The notes beneath the pieces are model-generated. The model was not told the DNA's origin and did not search any database. It was given only the letters and a program-made list of their open reading frames with translations. From an uncultured Phycisphaerales bacterium (GTDB taxonomy: Bacteria; Planctomycetota; Phycisphaerae; Sedimentisphaerales; Anaerobacaceae), in assembly GCA_937927975.1 (NCBI GenBank), contig CALEZT010000042.1, positions 1 to 38,202 on the forward strand: a stretch of DNA of 38,202 nucleotides, given 5' to 3'. Below are positions 25,224-34,563 of this stretch, piece by piece (position 1 is the stretch's first letter; each line of letters starts with the position of its first letter). The position numbers and the translations under genes are program-made.

Positions 25224-27263
25224 TCACTGGATCGGTCGGATCTTGACGTTGCGGAACGAGACCTGGCCGTGGTCGCCCTGGAGGGCGATGTAGCCCTTGC
25301 CGGACTTGGCGAACAGCGGCATCCGCGAGAACTTGCTCTTGGCCACCCGCTCCTTGAAATCTTCGCTGCCCAGGACGTATGTGAAATAGGTCACGCCGTT
25401 GATGACGTGTTCGCACTTGTCGGGACTGATGACCAGGCGGATCTGGTTCCACTGGCCTGCGGGCTTGGTCGCATCGAGCGTCTTGCCGGTGCTCGGGTCG
25501 ATCGGCGGCTGATAGAGGGCGTAGAGCCAGCCGCAACGAACGGGGTCGGCCGCGGCGGCATTGTCCTCGAGCTGGAACTCGGGACCGGTCGCCCAGGCGG
25601 AACGAGCCTCATCCGTGACGTGGTACATGATTCCGCTGTTGCCGGCCGGCGAGATGTTGTATTCGAGATGCAGCTCGAACCAGTCGAACTGGTCGTTCGT
25701 GCAAAGGTCGCCCGCGTCGCGAGGATCGGCGCAGATCAGTACGCCGTCCTGAACCTTCCAGCCGGGACGGATGTCCTGGCGACGGAAATTGTGCCAGCCT
25801 TCGAGATCCTTGCCGTTGAACAGGAGCTTCCAGCCGGCGGCCTTCTCCTCGTCCGTGAGGGTGTTCATCCTCGCAGCTTGTGCCGCGGCCTCTGCGATCT
25901 GTTTCTCCAGAGCGGCCTTCCACTCGGCGCCCAGTTCCTGAACGGTCTTGCCGGTGGCGTCCTTCCACAGATCCTCGCTGTACCTGCCCTCGCGGGCTGC
26001 GGCGTTGAGCTTGGCGACGATCTCCTTGTCGTACATATTGGTCACCCAGTTCAGGAAGTTGCCGCTGATGCGGTAGTTGCCGTCGTACTGGGCCCGCGCG
26101 AGGTTGCGAGCGGTGATCTCGGCGCCGCGGGTTTCGGGCTCGTACAGGAACCAGCGGATGTAGTCGCAGATGCCCTCGACCAGCCAGCCAGGGGTGCGGG
26201 TCGCGTTGGGATTGTTCCGTCGGGCGATGCCGTAGTTCTGCACGACGTGAGCCATTTCATGCACGATCGCGCCTTTGGCCTCGCCTTTGAGGTTTTGGCG
26301 GAACCAGGGCGCGGCGCAGCGGATGCGGGTCCCGCCGGCGTTGGCGACGCCCTGCATGTCCGCGATGAACGTGATGCTCAATCGCGTCGGCGCCTCATAG
26401 CCTTCGCTGGGCAGCATCTTGACCAGCTTGGGATACCATTCCTTCACGACCGGAGCCAGTTCCTTCGTCGCCCACTCCGCCAGATCGGGCGTTTCGGTCG
26501 TATCGATGGTGATCTGGTACTTCCCATCTTCGGCCTCGACGATCTCCCTGCGACCCTCGCCAAGGGCCTTCCCCGTCCCCACCGGCTCCGGCGGGGTCGT
26601 CGCGTCCACCACGTCGATCTCGCTGAAGAACGTCTGCCCGAACGGACTGCCGTTGTCGGTGCGGAAGACGTCGAACAGCAGATACCGGTACTTGCCGAGG
26701 AGGCCCGCGGAATCCGAGACGCTCACGCCATACTGCCCGCCAACCTCGCCTTGCTTGGGACGAGTATCGACTTGCGCGATCCGCTTCCAGCCGCACGTTT
26801 GCGGATCGGTCCCTTTCTTGGGCTGGGAATCGAAGCCCGCGGCGCTCCCGTCGGCCACGTAGAGGTCATACACTTGTGGGCCCCGCTCGCCGGGATGCCA
26901 GGAGTACGTGTTCACCTGCTTGACGTCGATCGCGCTGCCCAGGTCCACGACGATCCGGCCGCCCTCGGTCCCGGCGTTGAAAAAGAAATTCGCGGCGGGC
27001 TGATCCTCCTCGCCGGGGAGTTTGCCGTCGTGGAGCACGGTCAGGTCGCCGCCGTTGCGATCCCGTCGCCCGTCCACGAGCGTGAACGCGGCCTTGGAGG
27101 CCGCGTCGTTCTGCGACGCCGGGGGGACATCGGCGAACTTGAACGCAGCCGACGCGGAATCGCTGCCCTGGCGATCGATCGCCACCTGGATCTCGGCCTG
27201 CGACGCCAGGACGCACGACAGAACCGTACAAACTGCGGCAACACACACGATGCGGGATTTCAT
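25224..27263 (-). CDS. Secreted basic-secretory-protein peptidase fused to DUF1080
   Basis: 679 residues from ATG 27263, chosen because GGAGG lies 5 nt upstream. The signal peptide is MKSRIVCVAAVCTVLSCVLA. Residues about 75-215 form a discoidin-like beta domain (GRIVVDLGSAIDVKQVNTYSW). Residues about 235-455 are a basic-secretory-protein (PF04450-type) zinc peptidase: HEMAHVVQ (His335, Glu336, His339) and GWLVEGICDYIRW with third ligand Glu363. Residues about 470-679 are DUF1080 (3-keto-disaccharide hydrolase/LamG-like): WKLLFNGKDLEGWHNF, NSGIMYHV, GYIALQGDHGQVSFRNVKI. All motifs are intact. It is the last gene of the minus-strand secreted-enzyme block, but it has its own promoter candidate. 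The combination suggests carbohydrate binding or cleavage coupled to a metalloprotease or metalloglycosidase-like domain. Confidence 0.9.
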   Translation of the reverse strand: MKSRIVCVAAVCTVLSCVLASQAEIQVAIDRQGSDSASAAFKFADVPPASQNDAASKAAFTLVDGRRDRNGGDLTVLHDGKLPGEEDQPAANFFFNAGTEGGRIVVDLGSAIDVKQVNTYSWHPGERGPQVYDLYVADGSAAGFDSQPKKGTDPQTCGWKRIAQVDTRPKQGEVGGQYGVSVSDSAGLLGKYRYLLFDVFRTDNGSPFGQTFFSEIDVVDATTPPEPVGTGKALGEGRREIVEAEDGKYQITIDTTETPDLAEWATKELAPVVKEWYPKLVKMLPSEGYEAPTRLSITFIADMQGVANAGGTRIRCAAPWFRQNLKGEAKGAIVHEMAHVVQNYGIARRNNPNATRTPGWLVEGICDYIRWFLYEPETRGAEITARNLARAQYDGNYRISGNFLNWVTNMYDKEIVAKLNAAAREGRYSEDLWKDATGKTVQELGAEWKAALEKQIAEAAAQAARMNTLTDEEKAAGWKLLFNGKDLEGWHNFRRQDIRPGWKVQDGVLICADPRDAGDLCTNDQFDWFELHLEYNISPAGNSGIMYHVTDEARSAWATGPEFQLEDNAAAADPVRCGWLYALYQPPIDPSTGKTLDATKPAGQWNQIRLVISPDKCEHVINGVTYFTYVLGSEDFKERVAKSKFSRMPLFAKSGKGYIALQGDHGQVSFRNVKIRPIQ

Positions 27264-27302
27264 GGGGTCCTCCATTGGTTGAATCTTGCGTATCGGCCCA
27301 AG

Positions 27303-27331
27303 AGCCTATCGAACGGACCGCCTCTTGTCAA
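27303..27331 (-). promoter_or_regulatory. Promoter candidate of the BSP/DUF1080 gene
   Basis: On the minus strand a perfect TTGACA (27331-27326) and TAGGCT (27308-27303) are 17 nt apart. The predicted start is about 33 nt before the ATG at 27263. The same TTGAC-17-TAGG form occurs before the first gene of this block at 33128-33156. Confidence 0.5.
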
Positions 27332-27447
27332 CACGGACCTCGCAGGCTCTGTCCATGCGAATCCTGGCGGCCACGGTCTTGGCCCACTCGACGTCGTCGG
27401 GACTGAGCGAAGGAATCTTGGGTTGTCGTGAGTCATTCGCGTGTTCG

Positions 27448-28866
27448 CTACGGATTCCTCTGAATGCAAAGAACGGCATCGCCGCTGAAGGGAGCCTTGA
27501 ATGTCCGCTTCTCGCCGCCGGATGCGGTCTCGCCCGGCGTAGTCGCGCCGTCGGCGGGGTTGAGCCATTCGACCGAGAGCGTCCCCTGGGCCGCCGACAA
27601 ATCCACCGTCGCTTCGCCTCCCTCGGACAGATAGACCAGGTACTCCCGCCCCGGGTCGGCCAGGCAAAATTTCGTCGAGGCCAGTTCCGGCCGCGGCGTC
27701 ATCGCGGCCAGATTCACCTTCCTCGCCAGACGCAGCGCATAGCCCATGTTGCGTCGCAGCGGCTCGAACTTCGGATCGAAACGCTCACCAAGGACGCTGC
27801 CGTCGTAGGGATCCATGAAGATCGGGTTGTGTCCGCGCAGAAAGCTGTGCCAGACCCAGCGGTGATTGCCGCCGACGCCCCAGATGTGGTCGGTGTCGAG
27901 GAGGCTCACCTTCTTCTCGTTCCAGGCAGGGGCGGGATCGCGGTAGCCGTCCTGCCCGCCGGGCGAGATCCAGTCGGCAGGGCTGAGCAGCATGGTGTCG
28001 GTCTTCTCGCCGCCATGGCCCGTGATGCCGACCGGATGCTGTTTGGGCTTCGTCCGCTCGTAGCCCTGGACGGTCTTGACCACCCACCAGTTCCAGTCCT
28101 TCACGCCGCCCTCGTTGCACACTTCGAAGAGCACGTTGTCCAGGTCGTTGACCGTATCCACGACCTTGCGGATATACGCCTCCTGGAGAGATGTGATGGC
28201 GGGACTCGCCAGCGAATGCACTTCCAACACGTTGCCGTCGCCGTTGACGTCGCCCGTAATCCCGTTGATGTTGTTGTCCGGGTGGAAGGGATGGCTGCGA
28301 TAGGCCCAGCCGTCGGGAGTGCCCGAGCGTCGGTTGCCGTGGCGCAGGCCCCAGCCTTCGAACAGCATCACCGAGACGTAGATCCCCCGCTCGCCGGCGG
28401 CGCGGACTCTCGTCCGCAGGCGGTTGAAGAACTCGGGGTCGTATTTCGTGAGGTCGAACTTGGGTTTGCCGTCGAGGGCGTTGCCCGGACCGGTGCGGGC
28501 CCAGGGCAAGGGAGCACAGTGATGGGCGAAGTCCTTCCCGAGACTGCGATTGGCCTGGGTGTGCCACGTCGTGGAGTCCCAGGCCCACAGGCGGATGAAG
28601 TTGTGATCGTAGCGATGCAGGAAGGCAAGGTAGGCGTCGAAATCGAACGGCGCAGGCGGGTCGGTCTTGTCCATGTCCACGAGGCTGTTCCAGGTGTGCG
28701 AGCCGGTCAAGAGGATCGCTTGGCCACCGCCGTCGGCGAAGTAGCGAGGGTTCTGGGGATGCACGCGCAAAGGCCCGGTCGCAGGGCCTGCCCCCACCGC
28801 GGCCTGCGACACCAGCAGCGTCACCCAGATCTTCGTCCACACTCTCGTTTGCGGATTGAATCGCAT
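27448..28866 (-). CDS. Secreted TIM-barrel glycosidase-like protein with Collagen_bind_2-type domain
   Basis: 472 residues from ATG 28866 (GAGGTG 5 nt upstream; the GTG at 28872 is less likely). The signal peptide ends near AAVGAG. The N-terminus LRVHPQNPRYFADGGGQAILLTGSHTWN is the entry to a DUF4038/DUF6298-like (GH140-related) TIM barrel, with FIRLWAWDSTTW, VMLFEGWG and LFEVCNEGG, where Glu252 is the candidate acid/base. The partner carboxylate is uncertain (possibly an Asp in LLDTDHIWG). The C-terminal beta-sandwich (about 385-472; YLVYLSEGGEATVDLSAAQG, ending TFKAPFSGDAVLCIQ) matches the putative collagen-binding domain that follows such barrels. The substrate is unknown; pectin-type or plant polymers are cleaved by relatives. 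Paralogue-like to the gene at 30316-31728. Confidence 0.82.
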   Translation of the reverse strand: MRFNPQTRVWTKIWVTLLVSQAAVGAGPATGPLRVHPQNPRYFADGGGQAILLTGSHTWNSLVDMDKTDPPAPFDFDAYLAFLHRYDHNFIRLWAWDSTTWHTQANRSLGKDFAHHCAPLPWARTGPGNALDGKPKFDLTKYDPEFFNRLRTRVRAAGERGIYVSVMLFEGWGLRHGNRRSGTPDGWAYRSHPFHPDNNINGITGDVNGDGNVLEVHSLASPAITSLQEAYIRKVVDTVNDLDNVLFEVCNEGGVKDWNWWVVKTVQGYERTKPKQHPVGITGHGGEKTDTMLLSPADWISPGGQDGYRDPAPAWNEKKVSLLDTDHIWGVGGNHRWVWHSFLRGHNPIFMDPYDGSVLGERFDPKFEPLRRNMGYALRLARKVNLAAMTPRPELASTKFCLADPGREYLVYLSEGGEATVDLSAAQGTLSVEWLNPADGATTPGETASGGEKRTFKAPFSGDAVLCIQRNP

Positions 28867-28887
28867 CGTCACACCTCACCATTCCTG

Positions 28888-30264
28888 TCAATCGTGTCTG
28901 TGAGCGACCTGCACAACAGCCCGGCGGTATGCCGCCAGGGGCGGATTCCCGCTGTCACGCACGGCCAGGACCACGTGGATGGTCTCGCCCCCGGCGTCCT
29001 CGGGAACCGACAGGACCGCGGTCGTCGAAGAGGCGTCGCGCAACACGGCCTGCCCCCAATACGATCCGGCCTCCGGATAGACAAACCACTCGAAGGCCAG
29101 CAGATCGCCGTCGGGATCGCGCGAGGAGCCGGCGTCGAACGACACCTGCTGACCCGGCCGGGCGGCGATCCGCAGAATTGCCTTTCCCTCCACCCCATTG
29201 AGCACAATCTGAGGAGCATGATTCGCCTCGCTCGGAGGCCTCACGCACCAGTCCAGTCTCGCGAGGAAATCGTTTTGCAGATCCGCCGCCCAGCGCGCGA
29301 GCGTATTGTCGCGATCGCGGGTCCCCTTCCAGGAGTCCGCCTGATTGGCCCAGTAATAGGGTTTTCCAGGGAAGTCTTCATTGGGCCCGTAGCGACCGGC
29401 CCAACTGCCCCAGCGCGGCTCGTTCGGGTCGTTCATACCGGCGGGAACCAGGTAGAGGAACGTCATCGTGTCGCCCTCCTTGCCCCAGTGGGTCGTCGCG
29501 GTCGGATACAGCGTGCCCAGCGGACCATGGTCGGTGAGCACGTCCCGGACGAGATCGGACCCGCCGGCGCGGGCGGTCAATGCGGAGAAGCGGTGATACC
29601 ATCGTTTGCCGTCGATCTCGGGCTGAAACGTGTTCACCCAGATCGGAAACGGCGGCGCGAGGGTCGTCGTATGCTCGCCGAACCTGTCATACGAAGACAG
29701 TCGCAGCCTGGACTTGAATCGGGCGTAGCCCTCGGGCCCCCGCTCGCGCAGGACGCGGTCGAGCGCCCGCCTGAGGTTGTTCGCGGCCGCGCCGTGGTCG
29801 GTGCCCCAGTCCGAATACCATAGCGGACGCGGATCGTCCTTGTCCACCGCCGCAAGGATCAGATTCACCGCCTCCTCGGTGTCGTTGTAGCCGGCCACGG
29901 TGCGCCGCCAGAGGAACTCCTTCTCGGGGTACCTCGGATCGTGCCGCGCGAGGTTCGGCCGGCACTGGCCGTAGGCGTCGAGCAGCCGTCGAACCACGTC
30001 CAGGCCGGTGTCTGCGGGGTTCTTGTTCTCGGGCCGGCGCGTCTGCGGCCGATTCGCGATGATTCCTTCCACGTCCCACTCGTTGGCATACAGAAGGAAC
30101 CGCACCAGCGACTGCTCGTCATCCGGGTCGCCCCCGGCGTCGGTCTCGATGATCAGGCGCACACGGTCCGCGACTTTCTCCGTAGGGGAGCCATAGGCCA
30201 CATCGACCACGTGACCAGCAAACGACGACAGGACCGCCAGAAGATAAACTGAGCCGGCTTTCAT
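28888..30264 (-). CDS. Secreted DUF1593 / Sde182-like nucleoside-hydrolase-fold protein
   Basis: 458 residues from ATG 30264 with AGGGAAATGGA upstream; signal peptide VYLLAVLSSFAG. The N-terminal domain (about 35-320) is DUF1593, related to inosine-uridine nucleoside hydrolases: RLIIETDAGGDPDDEQSLVR replaces the DTDPGxDD calcium-binding motif with the form normal for this secreted family, and LWYSDWGTDHGAAANNLRRAL is typical. The C-terminal part (about 345-458; VSFDAGSSRDPDGDLLAFEW, then VVLAVRDSGNPPLAAYRR) is a PKD/cadherin-like domain matching Sde182_C. Relatives were named from a cellulose-binding protein of Saccharophagus, so a role in plant polymer breakdown is plausible. It lies 21 nt before the next gene in the block. 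Confidence 0.9.
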   Translation of the reverse strand: MKAGSVYLLAVLSSFAGHVVDVAYGSPTEKVADRVRLIIETDAGGDPDDEQSLVRFLLYANEWDVEGIIANRPQTRRPENKNPADTGLDVVRRLLDAYGQCRPNLARHDPRYPEKEFLWRRTVAGYNDTEEAVNLILAAVDKDDPRPLWYSDWGTDHGAAANNLRRALDRVLRERGPEGYARFKSRLRLSSYDRFGEHTTTLAPPFPIWVNTFQPEIDGKRWYHRFSALTARAGGSDLVRDVLTDHGPLGTLYPTATTHWGKEGDTMTFLYLVPAGMNDPNEPRWGSWAGRYGPNEDFPGKPYYWANQADSWKGTRDRDNTLARWAADLQNDFLARLDWCVRPPSEANHAPQIVLNGVEGKAILRIAARPGQQVSFDAGSSRDPDGDLLAFEWFVYPEAGSYWGQAVLRDASSTTAVLSVPEDAGGETIHVVLAVRDSGNPPLAAYRRAVVQVAHRHD

Positions 30265-30315
30265 TCCATTTCCCTTCTTGCTTGTGCTGATTGTGTTCGC
30301 AGAAGATGCAAGACC

Positions 30316-31728
30316 CTATCGCCCGGGCCCGGCGCCTGCGGCGCCCACGATGGCCGCGGTCCAGTGCCCCTTGGCGGGTGCCGTTATGGTCGCCACGCCG
30401 CCGCCAGAAAGCGTTTCTCGCTTGCCCCACTGGCCGGTCGCGATGTCGATCCAACGGACCTCGAACCGGCCCGGCGCGTCCTTCAGGTTCAGGCCGACGG
30501 AGCCGCCGTCGGTGAAGTACAACGCATAGGCCACGCCGGGACGGGCGGCCAGGTAGGCCTCGTTCTCCGCCCGATCGCTGAGCAACCGGTTGGCGGGCTC
30601 CACGTCCCACAGCTTGATGACCGATTCCAGCTTGCGGGCGGCCTGGATGGCGGCCTTCGCGGGCTCGGAGAGCCCCAGGCCCGAATCCGGCCGATGGAAT
30701 CGCGCCGACGCCGCCCCGCCGATGACGTGACGCCAGAACCGCTCGACGCCGTCGCGGTTGTTGCCGAAGCGGCCGCCGTCGGCGCCGTAGGTCTTGGTCG
30801 TGTTCAGCGGGCGAGGCTGTCCGGTGATGCGCGTCCGAACCCACTGGAAGTTGTCCCAGTGCGTCTGGCCTTTCTGCTGGTTGTTCTGGGAGACGTCTGC
30901 GAAGTCATACCGCTCGGGATGATCGAGCGTCCGCTTGTGCTCGTCGGACTTCAGGTCCCATGCGTCCCACATTTCCGTCACGCAGACCTTCTTGCCCGCC
31001 TCCGTCGCGCGTCGACGAATGTGCTGGGCCCAGAACGCACCCCACGCCTCCTCGGCGGAGGTCTCGTTGTCCATGCAATACAGCACATGGTCATGCTTCA
31101 GCGAATACGACAGTATCTTGTCGACGAATCGCTGCTGGTATGGGAAGACGACCGTGTTGTTTCGCTGTTTGGGCGTCGTGAAGAAGAATGGTTGCCTGTT
31201 GGCGCCGGGGTGATCGGGGTAATGCTCCGCGAAGCCCGACTGCTCATAGGTGTAGTTGACGTTGTTCTTCGGATTGTAAGGGTGCGGCTCCCAATTCTTC
31301 GTGGAGTGGTCGAACCGGTCCCAGACCTCGATCTGGACGATGATGTCCCGCTCGGCGGTCCAGCGGAGCATATTCTCGAACCGCTGCCAGTACTCGTCGT
31401 TCCATTGCTCCAGATCGTACTTGCCGTCGGGGCGTTTCGCGAACGGATAGACTTCGAACCCCTTGTCCGGCCGGTCGCTCATCGTGTTGCGGATGTAATT
31501 GGCGCCCACGGCGGCCATCTCGTCGAGATGCTCCTTGAGGTCGGGGATCTGGAACAAGTTGTCGTCCTTGCTCCCCCCGAGCAGCAGCACGGGCTTGCCC
31601 TTGTACTGCCAGTAGCGAGGGTTCTCCGACCACGGCTGGATGCGGTCCGCGTCCTCGGCCGTCGAGACGGCCGAACCTGCAAACGACGAAACCAGCCAGA
31701 CCACCGACAGCAACAGATGCTTATTCAT
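30316..31728 (-). CDS. Secreted TIM-barrel glycosidase-like protein (second paralogue)
   Basis: 470 residues from ATG 31728 (AAAGGA upstream; earlier Met has no signal). Signal peptide [20 protein letters not shown]. The barrel starts [24 protein letters not shown], echoing NPRYFADGGGQAILLTG in the gene at 27448. [12 protein letters not shown] and LYCMDNETS (candidate acid/base Glu222) follow, then [13 protein letters not shown] with a possible second carboxylate. The C-terminal sandwich (about 395-470; [36 protein letters not shown]) is the same Collagen_bind_2-like type. Likely hydrolyses a glycan; exact specificity is not visible. Middle gene of the minus-strand block, 51 nt before the DUF1593 gene. 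Confidence 0.8.
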   Translation of the reverse strand: MNKHLLLSVVWLVSSFAGSAVSTAEDADRIQPWSENPRYWQYKGKPVLLLGGSKDDNLFQIPDLKEHLDEMAAVGANYIRNTMSDRPDKGFEVYPFAKRPDGKYDLEQWNDEYWQRFENMLRWTAERDIIVQIEVWDRFDHSTKNWEPHPYNPKNNVNYTYEQSGFAEHYPDHPGANRQPFFFTTPKQRNNTVVFPYQQRFVDKILSYSLKHDHVLYCMDNETSAEEAWGAFWAQHIRRRATEAGKKVCVTEMWDAWDLKSDEHKRTLDHPERYDFADVSQNNQQKGQTHWDNFQWVRTRITGQPRPLNTTKTYGADGGRFGNNRDGVERFWRHVIGGAASARFHRPDSGLGLSEPAKAAIQAARKLESVIKLWDVEPANRLLSDRAENEAYLAARPGVAYALYFTDGGSVGLNLKDAPGRFEVRWIDIATGQWGKRETLSGGGVATITAPAKGHWTAAIVGAAGAGPGR

Positions 31729-31816
31729 GACAGTCCTTTCGATTGTCCTGCGTCCCGACTCTGCTTCGACAACCCGCCGGGGCATTCAAATGGGAAAGAC
31801 GCAGATCCAGGCCGGT

Positions 31817-33088
31817 CTATTGCCGCGGATCGACGCCCGCCGCAACCACTTGGCGAATCGCCTCCAGAATCGGCTCACTGTCGCGAATGCCCTCCCAGTT
31901 GTAGATGCACACGTATCGGCAGCGACGATCGCTCAGCGTGGTCTCCAAGGCATGTCGCCAAGGCTCGACCTCGCGAGGCCCGGGAGAAAGCCATTCGGTC
32001 GCGGCCCACCAGGGGGCGTCGCTGCATTTCAATGCCTCCTGCACGCCAGCGTCCTTGGTGGGATCGCCCGCATGTTTGTAGAAGCTCCAGCCGGGGCAAC
32101 TGAACGGATTCACCGCGGCTCGGTACAGCAACTCGCCGTCCTTCCAGCCCGCGCCGTGGGTGAACAGTCGGTCTCTGGGCACGCCCAACTGAGCCGCCTG
32201 GCGAGAGAGGTCCTCCAGGTGATGTCTTGCGACCTCCGCCAGATCGGCCTCTGTCAATTCACCCGACTCGCGAAGGCCCGCGGTTCTGACTGCGGCGTAA
32301 CCGATCTGCGCCACGCCTCGAGCGGGCGGCGCATCGGCCTTCAAACCCGAAGTCGGGTCCTTGTCCGCAGGCTCGTCGAGCAAGGCGTTGCCATGGGGGT
32401 AGTGCCAGGCGTTCACGCCGATTGAGGATTCCCAGCCAAGCTTGATTCCGACGAGCAGGTCCTTCTTATCCGCAGGCAAAGCCTTCCACCAGTCCAGCAC
32501 GATCGGAATCGCGACCCCCATCTTCTCGTGGCAGGCCTTGCGATAGCGGGGACTCATCAGATTGGGAGGCGGAAGGACGCGCAACTGCCGTCCCCAGTTC
32601 CGCCAGGCGATCTTGATCGCGTCGTCGGGCGTCCAGCCGGACCATTCCACGTTCTCCCGATTGGCGGGGTCGAAACCCGGTCGGGACCGGTCCCACCAGT
32701 TCCACAGATCCGGGCGGCCCTCCCACCACTGCTCGCCGTCGATCTGAATGAGCACAGGCGTCTCGGTTCGCTCGGCCAGTTCGAGCACGCGTCGCAGGGA
32801 GGCCAGAAGCGGCGCGTCGTCAGCAGTCCGAAAGTAGCTGAAGATGTACGCGACCCCGATCCGGACTGTCGAGCCGGGCATGTCCGGCAGACGGGCTTTG
32901 ACCTCCTGAAAATCCTCCTCGGAGACATTGACCGGCAAGCCGTGACTCCACCCCGCCCCCGGCGTGCGGTTCAGGAGAATGAATTGGCTCGCGAGTGAAT
33001 CGGCGGGCCCAAGCGCAAACACCGACGCGATGGAAATGGCCAAGGCTCGAAGGACCTGTCGTCTGCGTCTTGATGTCATCATCGGCAT
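31817..33088 (-). CDS. Secreted TIM-barrel hydrolase-like protein, family not recognised
   Basis: 423 residues from ATG 33088 (CAGGACG upstream). The N-terminus MTSRRRRQVLRALAISIASVFAL is a signal peptide with a basic, Tat-reminiscent start. The body alternates strands and helices like a beta/alpha barrel: GSTVRIGVAYIFSYF, PVLIQIDGEQWWEGRPDLWNW, LLVGIKLGWESSIGVNAWHY, DRLFTHGAGWKDGE, YVCIYNWEGI. Glu220 (LGWES) and Glu399 (NWEGI) sit at the ends of presumed strands 4 and 8 and are candidate catalytic residues; this is inference. I cannot name a CAZy family. It is the first gene of the five-gene secreted block, with its own promoter candidate. Confidence 0.75.
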   Translation of the reverse strand: MPMMTSRRRRQVLRALAISIASVFALGPADSLASQFILLNRTPGAGWSHGLPVNVSEEDFQEVKARLPDMPGSTVRIGVAYIFSYFRTADDAPLLASLRRVLELAERTETPVLIQIDGEQWWEGRPDLWNWWDRSRPGFDPANRENVEWSGWTPDDAIKIAWRNWGRQLRVLPPPNLMSPRYRKACHEKMGVAIPIVLDWWKALPADKKDLLVGIKLGWESSIGVNAWHYPHGNALLDEPADKDPTSGLKADAPPARGVAQIGYAAVRTAGLRESGELTEADLAEVARHHLEDLSRQAAQLGVPRDRLFTHGAGWKDGELLYRAAVNPFSCPGWSFYKHAGDPTKDAGVQEALKCSDAPWWAATEWLSPGPREVEPWRHALETTLSDRRCRYVCIYNWEGIRDSEPILEAIRQVVAAGVDPRQ

Positions 33089-33127
33089 TGCGTACGTCCT
33101 GATCGTGCCGCCCCTTCGCCGCAGGTT

Positions 33128-33156
33128 ATCCTAACGACGCCCCCCGCCGACGTCAA
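33128..33156 (-). promoter_or_regulatory. Promoter candidate of the secreted-enzyme block
   Basis: On the minus strand TTGACG (33156-33151) and TAGGAT (33133-33128) are separated by 17 nt, about 40 nt before the ATG at 33088. It resembles the promoter candidate at 27303-27331. Confidence 0.5.
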
Positions 33157-33272
33157 CGGGTTTGAAGTTTCCCTCTGGCGTTGCCGGGGCGACGACAGTA
33201 TGATGGCCGCGTGTGACCGTCTGCGTAATGAATGCGCCGATTCGGGAGTGACTTTGTGCGAAGGAGATGCCC

Positions 33273-34541
33273 ATGACCGCGATGCCTTTGACCGTTCGAA
33301 TCCGCCTCAGCGCCATGATGTTCCTCCAGTACATGCTGTTCGCCGCGTGGTTCGTGCAATTGGCGGGCTACCTCGACAAGATCGGCGTCACGGGGACTTT
33401 GAAGGCCTTGATCCTTGGCAGCATGCCCCTGGGCAGCCTGGTCTCCCCGATCTTCTGCATGATCGCCGATCGTCACTTCGCCAGTCAGAAGGTGCTGATG
33501 GTTCTGAACTTCGCCTGCGCCGGCCTTCTCCTGGTCGCGGCGTTGGTCGGCAATCCGGTCGCCCTGTTCGTGATCCTCCTGCTGGCGATGATCTGCTACA
33601 TGCCCACCTGGAGCCTGACCGCCGCGGTGGCCATGGCGCATGCCCCGTCGGAGAAATTCCCCCAGATCCGCGTGTTCGGATCGATCGGCTGGGTCGCAGC
33701 GGGTGTGTTCAGTCTTGTGGCCGATAAGTTCTTCAACGGCGCCAAGATCGACGGTACGAGCATCCCGTTGTTCTGCGGCGCCGGCACCGCTCTGGCGGCG
33801 GCCCTGCTCACCTTCACGCTGCCCAACACGCCTCCGCCCTCGAAGGGCAAGCCCGCTTCCATCATCGACGTCCTCGGCCTGCGGGCCCTGGGCCTTCTCA
33901 AGAGCGGCAATTTCGCCTTCTTCATGCTCATCTCCATGCTGGCGATGATTCCGTTCACGATGTACTTCTCGCTGGGCTCGCAGTTCTTCATGAGCCAGGG
34001 CTTCAAACAGGTGACCGCGACGATGAACCTGGGCCAAGTCGCGGAAATCCTCATCATGCTCCTGGTCCCGATCGCATTGACGCGCTACGGCGCCAAGTGG
34101 GCGATCACCGCAGGCCTGGGAATGCTCCTGGTGCGATACATCGCATTCCTGGCCGGCGGCGTGCTCGGTCAGACCTGGATGTACTACATCGCGATTCTTG
34201 TCCACGGCGCGATCTTCGGGTTCCTCATCGTCGGCGGCCAGGTCTACGTCGACAAGAAGGCCCCGCCGGAGATCAAGGCCCAGGCGCAGGGATTGGTCGG
34301 CCTGCTCCTGTTCGGCGTCGGCATGTTCGTCGGCACTTTCGTCAACGTGAACCTCATCGAAATGTACACCGCCGAGAAACTCATCGACGGCGTAGCGCAA
34401 ACCGTCACCAACTGGAACGCCATCTGGGTCATCCTGACGGCCATCAGCGCGGTCCTGATGGCGGCGTTCTGGTTCCTCTTCCGAGACGACGTGCTGAAGG
34501 CCGCGAACGCCCCGGGACAGGCCGGGACGGCGCAGGCATAA
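33273..34541 (+). CDS. MFS transporter, nucleoside permease (NupG/XapB)-like
   Basis: 422 residues, 12 predicted membrane spans. ATG 33273 is preferred over 33267 because AAGGAG then lies 6 nt upstream. The N-terminus RIRLSAMMFLQYMLFAAWFVQLAGYL matches the nucleoside:H+ symporter group, as do GSMPLGSLVSPIFCMIADRHFASQ (the loop 2-3 region), QIRVFGSIGWVAAGV and the GQVYVDKKAPPEIKAQAQGL loop between spans 10 and 11. Family members carry nucleosides or, in bacteria with many glycosidases, probably sugars. Divergent from the secreted-enzyme block, so uptake of its products is a reasonable guess. It is followed after 22 nt by the Nramp-fold gene. Confidence 0.88.
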   Translation: MTAMPLTVRIRLSAMMFLQYMLFAAWFVQLAGYLDKIGVTGTLKALILGSMPLGSLVSPIFCMIADRHFASQKVLMVLNFACAGLLLVAALVGNPVALFVILLLAMICYMPTWSLTAAVAMAHAPSEKFPQIRVFGSIGWVAAGVFSLVADKFFNGAKIDGTSIPLFCGAGTALAAALLTFTLPNTPPPSKGKPASIIDVLGLRALGLLKSGNFAFFMLISMLAMIPFTMYFSLGSQFFMSQGFKQVTATMNLGQVAEILIMLLVPIALTRYGAKWAITAGLGMLLVRYIAFLAGGVLGQTWMYYIAILVHGAIFGFLIVGGQVYVDKKAPPEIKAQAQGLVGLLLFGVGMFVGTFVNVNLIEMYTAEKLIDGVAQTVTNWNAIWVILTAISAVLMAAFWFLFRDDVLKAANAPGQAGTAQA

Positions 34542-34563
34542 CCTCCTCGCGGGCGGTCATCAT

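Noticed and set aside
25167..29823. Long plus-strand frames (754 and 845 codons)
   Set aside because: They lie opposite three secreted-enzyme genes with signal peptides and catalytic motifs; the plus frames show none.
33199..33204. TATGAT hexamer before the MFS gene as a promoter
   Set aside because: No acceptable -35 at 15-19 nt; left out as a feature.
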